Of a DNA stretch of 64,000 nucleotides, positions 1-11,089 are shown piece after piece. A program made the translations under genes and the position numbers. This stretch comes from Pseudevernia furfuracea. Its lineage: Eukaryota; Ascomycota; Lecanoromycetes; Lecanorales; Parmeliaceae. The stretch covers positions 1 through 64,000 of the forward strand of contig JAIUPT010000042.1 in NCBI GenBank assembly GCA_022315425.1. Reading direction: 5' to 3'. Every line of letters starts with the position of its first letter. Position 1 is the stretch's first letter. The notes under the pieces were generated by a model, which did no database searches, was not told the origin of the DNA, and saw nothing but the letters and a program-made list of their open reading frames with translations.

Positions 1-42
1 GGATGGGTTTTGCCAGGCAAAGCCGTCGAATACTAGGGTTAG
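1..42 (+). repeat. Left copy of a 42-bp flanking repeat
   Basis: This 42-bp sequence begins ggatgggttttgc and ends tactagggttag. It recurs with a few differences at 2967-3008 in the same orientation, so the pair brackets the whole AT-rich and transposon block. It contains a short internal palindrome (ttttgc...gcaaagcc). It may be an end of an outer mobile element, but no coding part was seen for one. Confidence 0.6.
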
Positions 43-65
43 TAATTAATACACACGTAGTTATA

Positions 66-420
66 ACTACATATAGTCGAACTACATATAGTTAAACTAT
101 ATTATATTAACTAAGTGAAATATTTAAAATAATATTATTAATTCTTTATATATTTTAAATCTATAACTATTAATATTATCTTTTAATTAATAATTAATTA
201 ATACTATACGTAGTTAGAACTAGTTCTTTATTAATTGTAACTTATATAGTCGAACTACATATAGTTAAATTATATTATATTATATTAATTAAATAAGATA
301 TTTAAACTAATATTTTTTAATTCTTTATATATTCTAAACTTATAAATATTTAAATAACTTTTTAATTAATAGTAATTAATACTATACGTAGTTATAACTA
401 GTTATAATAAGTTTTAACTA
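66..420. repeat. Two AT-rich tandem copies of about 175 bp
   Basis: The marker atagtcgaactacatatagtta occurs at about 73 and again at about 246. The marker actatacgtagtta occurs at about 203 and again at about 381. The spacing of 173-178 bp shows an imperfect tandem duplication. The sequence is almost entirely A and T. It fits an AT-rich, repeat-mutated compartment typical of fungal transposon graveyards; that origin is inferred. Confidence 0.65.
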
Positions 421-573
421 GTTTTAACTTATTATAATTAATTATAACTTATATTATAAGTATTATTAATTAAAACGATAATTAAAATAGTAAGATTAAG
501 AGTATTATTAATTAAAATAATAACTAAAATAATATTATAAAGATCACGATTAACTAGAATAATAATACTAAGA

Positions 574-720
574 TTAATTTATTATTATTATTATTATTAT
601 TGTTATTATTATTGTTATTATTATTATTATTATTACTATTACTATTACTATTATTATTACTATTATTATTATTATTATTGTTACTATTACTGTTATTATT
701 ACTGTTACTGTCACTGTTAC
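574..720. repeat. TTA-type trinucleotide microsatellite
   Basis: A long run of tta/att triplets with occasional c and g interruptions. It produces an artefactual poly-leucine reading frame that is not a gene. Confidence 0.85.
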
Positions 721-1260
721 TACTGAGATTAATGCTGAGATTAGTGCTGAGATTATTGCTGAGAATACTGTCTGCTGAGAATATCGCTGAGAATACTACC
801 TGCTGAGATCACTGCTGAGAATATCGCTGAGATCAATGCTAATATCAATACTGAGACCACTGCTGAGACCAGCGCTGAGAATACCGCTGAGAATACTATC
901 TGCTGAGACCATCGCTGAGAATATCGCTGAGATCAATATCGCTGTGAATATCGCTGTGAATATCGCTGAGAATACTGCCTGCTGAGATCACCGCTGAGAA
1001 TATCGCTGAGACCAATACCGCTGAGAATACCGCTGAGAATACTGCCTGCTGAGACCACTGCTGAGACCACTGCTGAGACCACCGCTGAGACCAATACCGC
1101 TGAGAATATTGCTGAGAATATTGCCGAGAATATCGCTGAGACCAATACCGCTGAGAACACCGCTGAGAATACCGCTGAGAATACTGCCTGCTGAGACCAC
1201 CGCTATTGAGTGTCGCATTGAGTGTCGCATTGAGTGTCGCATTGAGTGTCGCATTGACAG
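720..1260. repeat. gctgagaata-type minisatellite and gcattgagtgtc repeats
   Basis: The unit gctgagaatac/gctgagacca is repeated dozens of times in imperfect, higher-order arrangement from about 720 to 1200. It is followed by four tandem copies of gcattgagtgtc at about 1207-1256. The reading frames in it on both strands are repeat artefacts. Confidence 0.85.
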
Positions 1261-1402
1261 TGCTCTCAATATCATTATTTCAGTCACTATTTTTGTCAGC
1301 AGTACTCTCAGCATCTCAGCATCATTATTCTAATTAATAATGCTTCTCAGCGACGAAGACTGCATGCGAATATCGTCGCTGGCGGCCATTGCCAAGGGAG
1401 GA

Positions 1403-2888
1403 GGGTCGGTGTCAAAAAAGGTTGCCGACTTCGGGATTTTTCCGCGCCCTCACCAGAAATTTCTACTATTACACTGGAAAACAACTACATTATCTCAATA
1501 GAATAGCTAGAATTTGGTACTAAGGCCATTTCGCTCCTCACATTGATCGATTCGATCCTGAATATGACAGTCTTTTGCTGTGCGACCCTTTTTTTCCTTG
1601 CCGGGGGCCCGGTTGCCGCTCAAAATGCACTCATCAATCTCTCATTGCTGAATACGATTCCACTCATATTCAATGACCTTACGTAGCTGTTGATGACTTA
1701 TAGAATGGTGCAACTTGACCCGAGACTTTAGGATACGTCATACGTTCTCGATTGGGTTCAGATCTGGCGAATTGGCTGGTCAATCATCAATGTAGTCGAG
1801 ATCCATGTCTGCTTTGACTCAGCGGCAGCAATTGTCAAGAGTTCTGGTACCGTGACTTTCGTCATTATCTTTCTGAAAGATTATTCTCTTATTCAGACGA
1901 TTCAGATAGTCCTTTCGACGTCGAACAATTGAAAGAATTTCTTGTACGTAACGTTTCTGAGTCATTGGGCCTTCGAACTTAACATTCTGCTTACGAACGT
2001 TTTTATTCTTATACTTCTTATCCACTTCCTCCGTGTATTGATAGAACACAAGCTTGCTTTTAAATCCCACAGCTATCATAGTTCATACAGAAAATTGAAA
2101 AGCTGCGGTGCGTCGACGTTTCTGCATACAGTTCTCACAGTGACGTTTATGCTTATTGCGAATCACTCAATCCGTATGACGAGAATTCTGATGAAAGTGA
2201 CATTCGTCGAATCAATGAACCTGGAGATCTATCAGTAATTTGTATATAAATAGCATTAAGGACACGCATCATTCTTCATTTTCATTCAGGCCAATGATGC
2301 TCTTTACAGAATTCCACGCGTCGGTCTGCCTGATCATGATTAATTCAACTTTTTTGACATGCGCGACACTTGTGATAGCCGGCTTTATTTATATATCGTC
2401 GTACGGTAGACTCTAAAAGAGGTGGATCGAATTTCAAAGGGGGGTGTGCTGGAACCTCGCGAAATTCCTCGGCGAAATCATATCATTTCTTGATGCGTTG
2501 ATCATAGCGACCCTCTAATGATTTAATCATCTTAACAAGAGTATCTGAATCGAGTTTACATGGTCTTTTATCACGTTTCTTGCCGGGACGACGCGTGGGG
2601 TCTGAAAGAATGTTGGTTTGGGTTCTTTCTGGTACCCCCGTCTGAGCGCGTATACCCTTCCGTGTTTCGCCCAGGTGATCGAGTCTAATGACATCTCGGC
2701 GTTTAGGTGTAGGCCACTCATTATCTGGAGGATCCGAGGATGGTACGGGAGTGTCAAAATGCTTACGTTTCGGCATTATGAGGTGAGTTGCTGAAGTTGA
2801 GTAAGATCTTATGATTTTTGGGTGGAAGCCCCTAACTAAAATTGCGGGATGGTAGCGCGAAGTCGGCAACCTTTTTTGACACCGACCC
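1403..2888 (-). mobile_element. Degraded Tc1/mariner-type DNA transposon
   Basis: Two 31-bp perfect terminal inverted repeats (gggtcggtgtcaaaaaaggt...) lie at 1403-1433 and 2858-2888, giving an element of about 1.49 kb. Between them, on the minus strand, is a broken Tc1-type transposase. The size and the inverted ends fit the Tc1/mariner superfamily. No TA target duplication is obvious directly outside the repeats, so the true ends may lie slightly further out. Confidence 0.8.
1690..2776 (-). pseudogene. Tc1-like transposase, broken
   Basis: The protein would start at 2776 (MPKRKHFDTP). It has an N-terminal helix-turn-helix-like stretch (ETRKGIRAQTGVPERTQ) that fits Tc1 DNA-binding domains. 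The reading frame is interrupted at 2483. Further on, an open frame at 1819-2079 carries the second catalytic-Asp region (FQKDNDESHGT, fitting the Tc1 motif FQQDNDPxHT). At about 1740-1800 the motif PANSPDLNPIENV can be read on the minus strand, with a stop codon just before it in DYIDD-stop. Several stops and frame changes show that it no longer codes for an active enzyme. Repeat-induced mutation is a likely cause, but I did not count dinucleotides. Confidence 0.8.
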
Positions 2889-2894
2889 TCGGGA

Positions 2895-2990
2895 GGCTTT
2901 GCACTGCAAAACCTGCCGCTAGCGGTCGATCCGGAAAACGTTGTTCCACCAATGAAAAATTTATCCGGATGGGTTTTGCAGTGCAAAGCC
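2895..2990. repeat. 19-bp inverted repeat beside the transposon
   Basis: ggctttgcactgcaaaacc at 2895-2913 is the exact reverse complement of the sequence at 2972-2990. The two are separated by 58 bp, so this could be a hairpin or a small non-autonomous element. Confidence 0.7.
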
Positions 2991-3008
2991 CGAGAATACT
3001 AGGGTTAG
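2967..3008 (+). repeat. Right copy of the 42-bp flanking repeat
   Basis: Starts ggatgggttttgcagtgc and ends tactagggttag. It matches 1-42 in the same direction and marks the boundary between the repeat block and the first gene region. Confidence 0.6.
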
Positions 3009-3179
3009 AGAGTTGTATTTCGATTCAAGTGTGACGCCGTCGCGGGAACTATCGTGCGTAAAATTCGGCATTGAAGAAGAGATAGATTGGCCACCATGCG
3101 AGGTAGCTATGACATTGTACTAGTGCTATAACAATTTCCAACAAATGGTTATGTATACGATTTCCTTCTTTGCAATAAA

Positions 3180-3950
3180 TCAATACTTGATCTGGCAACG
3201 ATCTAGGCATTCCATTGCGCCATTACTAAATGATTTGGGGATGCTCTGCGCAAACTGTCTGATGTTGGTATGATCGAGGAAGTCCGGAAACCCCAGATCA
3301 GCATCTACAATATCCGGGTCTAGCGAGAAGAAGTTCTTTCCAACAGTGCTCAGGCCAGGGTCCTCGTTACTGAACGCGGCGATGAAGACCGCTGGCTCGC
3401 AGTTGTCATTGAACTCGTAGTGAATGCTTCCTTGAGGTAGTATGGCACCCTGGTATTGCGACAAAGTTGTGCTCATCTGAGTCTGCAAGCCGTTTTCAAG
3501 GAGAAAGCCAGTCCTCACGTTGGCGCCGGTGGCGAGGATTAGGAACTCGGTTGCGCGCGGGTGAATATGAGGTTTGTTCATGCCACATGGGTTCATGAAT
3601 CCAGCCGAGGCTGCGACACCGAGGTTTATGAGGGCGGGGAATGTTTTGCGATTTGCGAGGTCTCCTTGGCCACCGAGTCCTTTGCCTCCTCCAGGGTTTG
3701 GGTTGGCACTGGGATTGAAGTCATACTTGAGCCAGGTGTCGGCTGGACCTTGCGCTTGAAGGATAGTGAAACGATCCACACTGTCGGCGGCAAGTTCGAG
3801 TTGATTGATGAGGTCTTGGGAGATTTGTGGGTTGGAAGGCGGTACAGCGGAAGAGGGCGCTGACGAGGAGCTGTTTTGTCGAGGTGCGATGGGGCTGGCT
3901 TTCGAAATTGCTGCTAAAGCGAGCACCGCATTCAAAAGTCTCATGTGCAT
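3180..3950 (-). CDS. Secreted cupin (spherulin/germin-like) protein
   Basis: A single-exon gene of 256 aa. The N-terminus is a signal peptide (MHMRLLNAVLALAAISKASP), followed by a Ser-rich linker. The cupin core lies at roughly residues 60-240. The metal-binding signature of cupin motif 1 is visible as PHIHPRATE (H-x-H-x4-E), and motif 2 as the later HYEFNDNCEPAVFIAAF stretch (His with Asn-rich turn). Such proteins in fungi resemble spherulin 1A and plant germins; some bind Mn, but the activity here is unknown. Two Met codons (3950 and 3944) could start it, and both give the same signal peptide. It is probably exported to the wall or medium. It is divergently placed from the next plus-strand gene with a long spacer. 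Confidence 0.85.
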   Translation of the reverse strand: MHMRLLNAVLALAAISKASPIAPRQNSSSSAPSSAVPPSNPQISQDLINQLELAADSVDRFTILQAQGPADTWLKYDFNPSANPNPGGGKGLGGQGDLANRKTFPALINLGVAASAGFMNPCGMNKPHIHPRATEFLILATGANVRTGFLLENGLQTQMSTTLSQYQGAILPQGSIHYEFNDNCEPAVFIAAFSNEDPGLSTVGKNFFSLDPDIVDADLGFPDFLDHTNIRQFAQSIPKSFSNGAMECLDRCQIKY

Positions 3951-5522
3951 CTTGCGGGCTCTATGTGGATTTCCGGGCTGGCGGTTTCAAAGGGGGGTTT
4001 GAATTCGTTCGGTACGTCTTTGATAACGCACCTATGACAAAATTACTGATCAAGAGCTGGCTTCCCCTAATGCCAAGATGACACAAGGAGCTTTTGAAGC
4101 GGAAAATCATGAGCTTTATAGTCAGTCTGAAAGCACGTCACATGTCCTGCCTTTCAGCTCTCGCTTAGTTCAAGACTTCAGCTGGGAACTTTCATTTTCG
4201 TAGATCGGGATAGATTTCTAGATGGGTGCGGGCAGGATCCTTAGGGCTTACAAGGATCGCGAACAGTCATCATCTATTGAATCTGAGGTTACACCAAACC
4301 TTTAGGGCTTCTATGAACAGCGAGTTGTGATCAAGAACCAAGACTTCAAGGTTACATTAATGCATGTAGGTGTGTGTTGATGCGGTGAGCAGTGGATCTG
4401 GTTGCCTTGTCGGTAACTAGCTTGGGAAGTAGGCTGCATCACTGTGGCCCGTCTAGATTTAGATTGTTCAGCCGTGCATTTAGATCGATGTTACGAAATA
4501 CTAGTTCAGTATTTATTTTTGTCTCTGCCATCGAGCTTAGGCGCTATAAGCAAATGGACATAAGTTAGGGTGGTGCTAACTAAGGTAGCGAGGATTCTCT
4601 CAGGCCACTAGATCTTAGTGTTCTGTCTAATTCGCCGTCTCTGCCTCGCGTGGTTCTATGAAAGGTTCGTGTTGTGTCACTGCAAGATGTGATTTGGCGA
4701 GGAATATCGGTGGGAAAAGTGGGAAAGGCTCTTGCCACATGTTCCATTATATATATTGATGTTTCAGTTTAGTTTTCAGGTGCCTTCATCGTCTCGAAGA
4801 GTTGCTCTTACTCCTCTTTGCAAAACCCTTTGCGGGAGGGCTCAGGCTTGGCAGCCGCCCCATCAATTTTTTGCTGGAATCACCGCCAAATGCAAGCAGG
4901 CGGGATTTCGTATATATAATATAGCCACTCATAAGATCATAATTAGTCCGTTATAGTCCGTTGCAGTCATGTAAGGTAGCCATTACAGTCCATTGCAGTC
5001 CATTGCGGCCATGCAGTCATTACGATCAAAAGCGAAGATATACGATTACAACGCATTCTACGTCTTTATGCTCTCAGCTAGATTCTATTATACGAATATA
5101 ACAATTTAAAGAGAAGATAGATCACTGCAGTTAGATATATCTATGTTATTTAACTGCAGTATCTATATAGGTATAATAAACTACAATGACTACCATGAAT
5201 TATAATAACTATAATGAACTACGATGGCCGCATAATCGTATCATTGCTGTGATCTAGCTCGAATTCATTCTAAATAAGAGCCCGAATTGACTCTGATATA
5301 GGCGATGGTATGACGATAGCGACAGCGACAGCGACGTATAGAACTCTAAAGGCCTACAAGAAATTTATATAGAATTATATACGATCTCAGATCTAAACGA
5401 TTCTATATCTATCTATCACGAAAATACCTTCTGCTTGCATTGAACGGTCATTCCGACAAATATTTGCGGGGTAGGCTGCTAGCGGGACTCTCCCGCAGTC
5501 AAGCGTGCTAACACCTAAGGTA

Positions 5523-5553
<31 letters not shown>

Positions 5554-6325
5554 ACGGCAGCCTGGAAACTGAATTCAAGAATGTCAACTGCGCCTCTAGC
5601 CTGCTCAGTTTTCAAGGCTTTTACTTTGCTGATCATGGTTGGTGATGGCCAGGTGGCTTTTGGGATGAGAACGCCACAAATGGCGCGAGGCGCACCATGA
5701 TGGAACGCTGCGTACTTACAAGTGCATCTTCTTTGAGAGTCTTCTCGGGCTTGCCCGCCATAGGCGCCGAACCATACGGAAACGAAGTGATCCAATCTCT
5801 GTGTCAATGGCGTTTCCATGTGCCAAAAGCTACCCATCTCAGCCTAATCACACATGACAGCCATAAGAAAGCTGGCGTGATCTTTACAACTAAATGGCAT
5901 TATGGGAGATCAGCGAACCAGTCTATACTCATCTATTGACAAACATTCCTGAACGTTGACAGTAGCATGAGAGGTCTGTCGCTTTTGCTTTCAAACCGTA
6001 TACATCTCAGCAATTTTCGAGCTTCGAGCTTTGTGGATGCAATATACCACTTTAGAGAGGTGCAGAGACTCGCGTTCTCCACCCGTGCTTCAACCTTGTA
6101 TTTAGTGTCTGCCATCTTGCAACAACTCATAAGAGATCTCATAGTATAATTCCGCCGTGGCTGCATTTTTTATACGTCATATGCTAATTCAAAAAGTCTT
6201 GTCAGAGTAACGGCTTCAACCGCGTATGAAAGATTTGATGTTGAATTAATATCATCCTTGAGCTTATGCATATCTGTTAGAGCTCTCGCAACACCCAGGT
6301 GTCACTCACGTATAGCCTCGCCATC
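3951..6325. other. Gene-free stretch with simple repeats
   Basis: No convincing gene is seen. 4930-5240 is AT-rich with short repeated words such as agtccattgcagtc. 5318-5335 carries a few gcgaca copies. A homopolymer C tract lies at 5527-5553. The short open frames have no recognisable motifs and conflict with each other. Confidence 0.6.
5527..5553 (+). repeat. 27-base cytosine homopolymer
   Basis: An uninterrupted run of C. The exact length is likely to be uncertain because of assembly or slippage. Confidence 0.95.
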
Positions 6326-8964
6326 ATGAATACCGCTGCCATCGTTCTTCTCCTTGCTGCCATAGCCAATCCCGCTTGGGCACAGTCGAGTTCTAGCTTG
6401 AGTTCTTCAACTCTCTCCACTTCTTCTGCGGTGACCCTTTCATCATCTAGCACATCTCCGACATCACTGGTCATTTCTACATCTTCTGTTCCACCCAGAT
6501 CGTCCAGCACATCCCCGACTTCCAGTGTGTCAACTTCCAGTGTGTCAGCTTCCAGCATATCATCCAGCACATCCTCGACTTCCAGTGTGTCAACTTCCAG
6601 TGTGCCAACCTCCAGCATATCATCCAGCACATCCTCGACTTCCAGTGTGTCAACTTCCGGTGTTCCAACCTCCAGCATATCATCCAGCACATCCTCGACT
6701 TCCAGTGTGTCAACTTCCAGTGTGCCAACCTCCAGCATATCATCCAGCACATCCTCGACTTCCAGTGTGTCAACTTCCGGTGTTCCAACCTCCAGCATAT
6801 CATCCAGCACATCCTCGTCTTCCAGTTTGTCAACTTCCGGTGTTCCAACCTCCAGCATATCATCCAGTACATCCTCGACTTCCAGTGTGTCAACTTCCGG
6901 TGTTCCAACCTCCAGCATATCATCCAGTACATCCTCGACTTCCAGTGTGTCAACTTCCAGCATACAATCCAGCACCACCTTTTCGCCAACCGGCTCTCTC
7001 AGCTCATCATCAACGGCTCTATCAACAACCTCTAGCGTTCCCACCGGTATCTCATCTTCCAGCACTGCATCATCGAAAAGTGCTTCAAGTACCTCGGGAA
7101 TTTCTTCTTCGACTTTGTCAGGTACATCTGGATTTTCCTCCGCGACGTCGTCCGTTACTTCCAGCGGTCCCGCAAGCTCTTCGACGAAAGTAGCATCTAG
7201 TGGTTCCAGCACACTCGGAAGTAGCTCATCAACATCCTCTAGTAGCTATAGCGCCTCATCTAGTGTTTCAACCTCATCATTCATAACATTCAGTACCTCA
7301 GCTTCTACCTTAGCAACAGCTGCATCATCTGGTAGCTCCAGCATACCTGCGAGCACTTCGTCTTCAACGACGCCATCTGCTAGTTTCAGCATACCTACGA
7401 GCACTTCGTCTTCAGCAACGCCGTCTACTAGTTCCAGCATATCTGCGAGCAGTCCGTCTCCAACGACGCCATCTACTAGTTCCAGCATACTTACAAGTAC
7501 TTCGTCTTCAGTAACGCCGTCTACTAGTTCCAGCATATCTGCGAGCAGTCCGTCTCCAACGACGCCATCTACTAGTTCCAGCATACTTACAAGTACTTCG
7601 TCTTCAGTAACGCCATCTACTAGTTTCAGCATATCTACGAGCAGTCCGTCTCCAACGACGTCATCTACTAGTTCCAGCATATCTACAAGCACTTCGTCTT
7701 CAGTGACGTCATCTACTAGTTTCAGCATATCTTCTTCAACGACGCTATCTACTAGCTCCAGCATATCTGCAAGCACTTCTTTAGTGACGCCATCCACTAG
7801 TTCCAGCATATCTACGAGTAGTTCATCTTCAGCAACCTCATCTATTAGTTTCAGCATATCTGCGAGCACTTCGTCTTCAGCAACGCCACTTATTAGTTCC
7901 AGCACGCCTATAAGCACATCAATATCAAGCTCGGGAACACCCTCCACGTCCTTGGGTGATACTGTCTCAACCTTGTCTTCTACACCGTCTAATTTCAATG
8001 ATAATATTCAATCGCCCAGTAGCTCGTTCAGCAGCTCTTCGCTATTGAGTAGCCTCAGTATTGATGCGGCATCGTCCTCGTTTGCAACTACAACAGCATC
8101 AAATAATAGTTATGGTATGTCTCTGATGTCTTGAAGTACAAGATCCTCATCCTTCCTCTCCGTCCCTCACCAGTAATAACATACTCCTCAGCTAGCATCA
8201 ATACGGCCATAGCAACCACTTCATCCGCGTCGGCCCTCATCACCTCCTCTTCATCTCTCCCCGCCTCTTCTTTATCTATCACCTCCTCTTTGTCTATCAC
8301 CTCCTCTTCATCTATCACCTCTTCTTCATCTCTCACCTCTTCTTCATCTCTCGCCGTCTCCAGCTCAAGTTCCATGACCTCGATTTCCTCCAGGTCAAGC
8401 ACTCTTAAAACACTCCCAAGCTCCACAGTACCTACTACCTCAAGCAGCACACAAATAGCAACAACCAAGGCGAAAATACTGGTTGCCACGTCATCCGCTT
8501 CATCTTTCACCCAGTTCATTTCATCCAGCTCGACCAAACCTACCACAACTAAGGCCACTAGCAAAACTTCACCCTACACTACGTCTAACACTTCGAAATC
8601 CAACCTCTTGAAATCCACGTTCAAAACAACAATAGCTAATGCAAAGGCGATCACCACTCCGATATCCAGCGCGGAGAAAAGCACGCTCCAGACGACCAGT
8701 ACTAAGATAACCTCGACCAAGCCTACCCCTATCCTTTCCAAGACTGCAGCAACAAAAAAGCAGACCACTGCTACTTCCGGAAAACTTTCTTCTTCTACAG
8801 TAAAAGCTTCCGCTAAGACCTGCGCTAGCCTAAAGGCCAAATATGAAGTTATAATGAAAGAGATTGCATCTCTCAAGGAGGAGAAGATCTCAGTTCCCGC
8901 GTTTCTGGCTGGAAAACAGGTTGCTGCCGAAGATGCGTTAACGGCGGTGGGATGTTCAATTTAG
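6326..8964 (+). CDS. Secreted Ser/Thr-rich mucin-like surface protein
   Basis: Proposed as two exons, 6326-8114 and 8174-8964, with a 59-nt intron (gtatgt...cag, phase 1). An alternative acceptor at 8191 is also in frame. The product is about 859 aa. The start at MNTAAIVLLLAAIANPAWAQ is chosen because it gives a clean signal peptide. Residues about 20-760 are almost only Ser, Thr, Pro, Val and Ile, which predicts dense O-glycosylation. The C-terminal ~50 residues are of normal composition (TCASLKAKYEVIMKEIASLK, then ...LTAVGCSI) with two Cys and a short helical stretch; no GPI signal is evident. It holds a 60-bp tandem repeat block and a second repeat block. It is probably a cell-wall or extracellular matrix protein; no family is recognised. 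Long antisense frames here are repeat shadows. Confidence 0.8.
6520..6965 (+). repeat. 60-bp coding tandem repeat
   Basis: About seven copies of a 60-bp unit, each coding for 20 residues of the type SSISSSTSSTSSVSTSSVPT. Copies differ by only a few bases (tccag versus tccgg, gtgcc versus gttcc), so length variation between strains is expected. Confidence 0.9.
7345..7890 (+). repeat. Second degenerate coding repeat block
   Basis: Units near 57 bp containing ccatctactagttccagcata and acttcgtcttcag are repeated about nine times, with an alternating two-unit order at 7440-7640. They code for more Ser/Thr-rich sequence of the same surface protein. Confidence 0.75.
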
Positions 8965-9522
8965 ACAGATATTCGATCTGTTGATCTACATGGTGTCTGT
9001 GATTCAATGTCACATCAGCGTTAGGAAATCCTGTGCTCTATCTCTTGATTTGTGCTTTCATCCGTGGCAGAAGAGCCCAAGCCGAGTCTCAAAGGCTACA
9101 GTGGACGAATGATAGAAAGCATGTAGATCTATGAACGTGGGACCATGAGTATATAACTCCGTAGCCAACCAAGAAGGATGATGCTACAAACATCGGATGA
9201 AAGAACACATGTATAGAAGACGCTAGAAAATGTAAGACATGCGCTAGACACAGGCAAGAAGCCTTGCAACACTGAGATTTGCATAGCAACGACCTGGCAG
9301 GACTATGTGTGCAAGGTGAGCCCTAATTTTTTTTTTTTGCGACCACCATATCCGAGCCGTTTGAGACTTGTGCGTAAATTTTTTATAAAAGCAAGCTAAA
9401 TGCGACTTACCTGCTCGGCCGAGACGAGATACTAGAGCTTACACTTTTGTGTAGAACAGCGCTCCCTATGTCCTACGTTCTCTGTTCTCCCAAGCACTCA
9501 GAACCTGTTTTGATCTCAGTCA

Positions 9523-10060
9523 ATGGCTTCTGATAGCTTTGAGGGCATAGATGGTAAAGCCAGAACAGAATTCATGAAAATTGAAGAACACATCTCATAT
9601 AGATTCAGGAACCTTGTGCTTCTGTTGGAGTCGCTTCAGTTCCCTGGATCTTTTGTGAGATGGAATGACTCTAAGGATAGCACGGGACTGCGAGTCGTCG
9701 GTGGCTATATTATCTGCCCTCCAGCTGCCTCAGTGGGGTACTGCAATAGTGGTTTAAGCAAGATTAAACTATAAAGTCATTAAGGTCTTCAAAGTTGTTG
9801 ACCATATACCAGACCAACAAAGGGTCGTGGACAGAGTATGCGAACGTGAGACGGATATTGGGTTGTTCGGCCTAGTGAGAACTGGAGGTCGTGAAGTAAA
9901 TCAACACACACAGCCCTAGAATTGCTTCCTCGCATGACCAACGCGATTTTTGGGGCTATGTACATGGATGGTGGCATGGAAGCTGTTGCGGGCGTTCTGG
10001 GAGACTATGTTGACCCTGTTGCTATGTTGACCCTGTTGATTATATGACCCAAGCTGATTC
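9523..10060 (+). pseudogene. RNase III-domain gene, decayed
   Basis: An open frame from 9523 reads EEHISYRFRNLVLLLESLQF, which fits the start of an RNase III domain (the usual form is EEIIGYxFxNxxLLxEAL). It continues to LRVVGGYII, where family members have a catalytic Asp (VGDAV). After a stop at 9774 the similarity resumes in another frame at about 9900-10050 (MTNAIFGAMYMDGGMEAV). This fits the second signature TVEAIIGAVYLDGG with the catalytic Glu changed to Asn. The middle part carries stops. A perfect 17-bp tandem duplication at 10005-10038 breaks the frame again. Fungi have small RNase III-like proteins of this kind, apart from Dicer. This copy lacks both acidic catalytic positions and is not intact. 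The assignment rests on motif reading alone. Confidence 0.5.
10005..10038 (+). repeat. Perfect 17-bp tandem duplication
   Basis: ctatgttgaccctgttg occurs twice, head to tail. Seventeen is not a multiple of three, so it shifts the frame of the RNase III-like relic. Confidence 0.9.
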
Positions 10061-10667
10061 GGTTATCAAACATGCAGTAAAATTCCTTGGGCGCAGAGAT
10101 ATTCGAGGGCTTGCTATGAGAAATGACTGAAGATCAAGACTTTAGCAAGGCGTTGACAGCTGCACTTACAACAGAGTCAATTGAAAAACCCTCCATTAAA
10201 CTGTCTGAAACACTACTACAAATGAACTTTGGAGTGGTATGAGCGCATTTTGGGATTAACGAGGATAATATTCATAGATGTGATCACAACTCGCCCTTCA
10301 CTTGTACGTCTTTTTTGATAGTCAAGTTGGGGTAGCTAATTCTCCGAGGTGATTGGATGAAGCCCAAAATCAGCATAAGAACATATGGTGCAGCGTCTCA
10401 GATTGCAAAGTCTTGGGCAATTCGCCTGCTCCTACCTGCCAATTTTCTCCTTCGTTAACGAATTCTGGTCCATTATCCTCTCATGGCGAAGCAGATAGAA
10501 GGTGAGAATAGTGAGATTCTCTCGTCGCGAGCTTCCACCAACAACAAGCAAGATCCGAGACAAGGGACAGACGTCCTTCTTCGGATGATATGGCGACCAG
10601 AATTGTCGGGTATTTCCGCAATGTCACCTTGCTTGTTACTGTTTTGCGTTTCTTTGTCCTTTCATTA

Positions 10668-10691
10668 CGATTGCGATTGCGATTGCGATTG
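10668..10691 (+). repeat. cgattg hexamer, four copies
   Basis: A short perfect hexamer microsatellite in an otherwise featureless spacer (10060-11089). The overlapping open frames show no motifs. Confidence 0.8.
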
Positions 10692-11089
10692 CGAGACCAA
10701 TGCGCCCGATCGGAGTTCTTTCAGACTCCAACAACAATATCAAGCAACAATATTAAGGGACACAAGGCATATATTAGAAGAAGACAAAGCAATCTACATC
10801 CATGGTCAAGTCACGGTGTGTAGAGAAGTGCATCGATAAGTGCTTTTAGAACGAATGGCAGTCTTGTCCTCGCTGCCAAAGATAGGATAAGCTGTTGCTC
10901 GACCGAACTTCAAAGGACTGGTCAGAAGGTGTAACTGCATTCATAAAGCGGTGCTCTCTTTCACTTACTAGCATGACAAAAAATCACATCCGTTTCCCTA
11001 CAACTCATTTATTCAGCTATCAGTCCTTCTACAGCAAGTTCTACATCTTATCTAAACTTTCTATGATTCAAACAACAACCACCAAAATT

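Noticed and set aside
600..806. Poly-leucine open frame
   Set aside because: It is a translation of the TTA-type microsatellite; no gene-like composition or signals.
933..1333. Open frames of about 75-108 codons on both strands
   Set aside because: Translations of the gctgagaata minisatellite.
6277..8876. Long antisense frames (311, 250, 158 and 100 codons)
   Set aside because: Antisense shadows of the Ser/Thr repeat gene; the sense strand has signal peptide and intron, the antisense has none.
10483..10839. 118-codon frame with Cys/Asp repeats
   Set aside because: The repeat is the cgattg hexamer read in frame; no motif and a competing overlapping frame.
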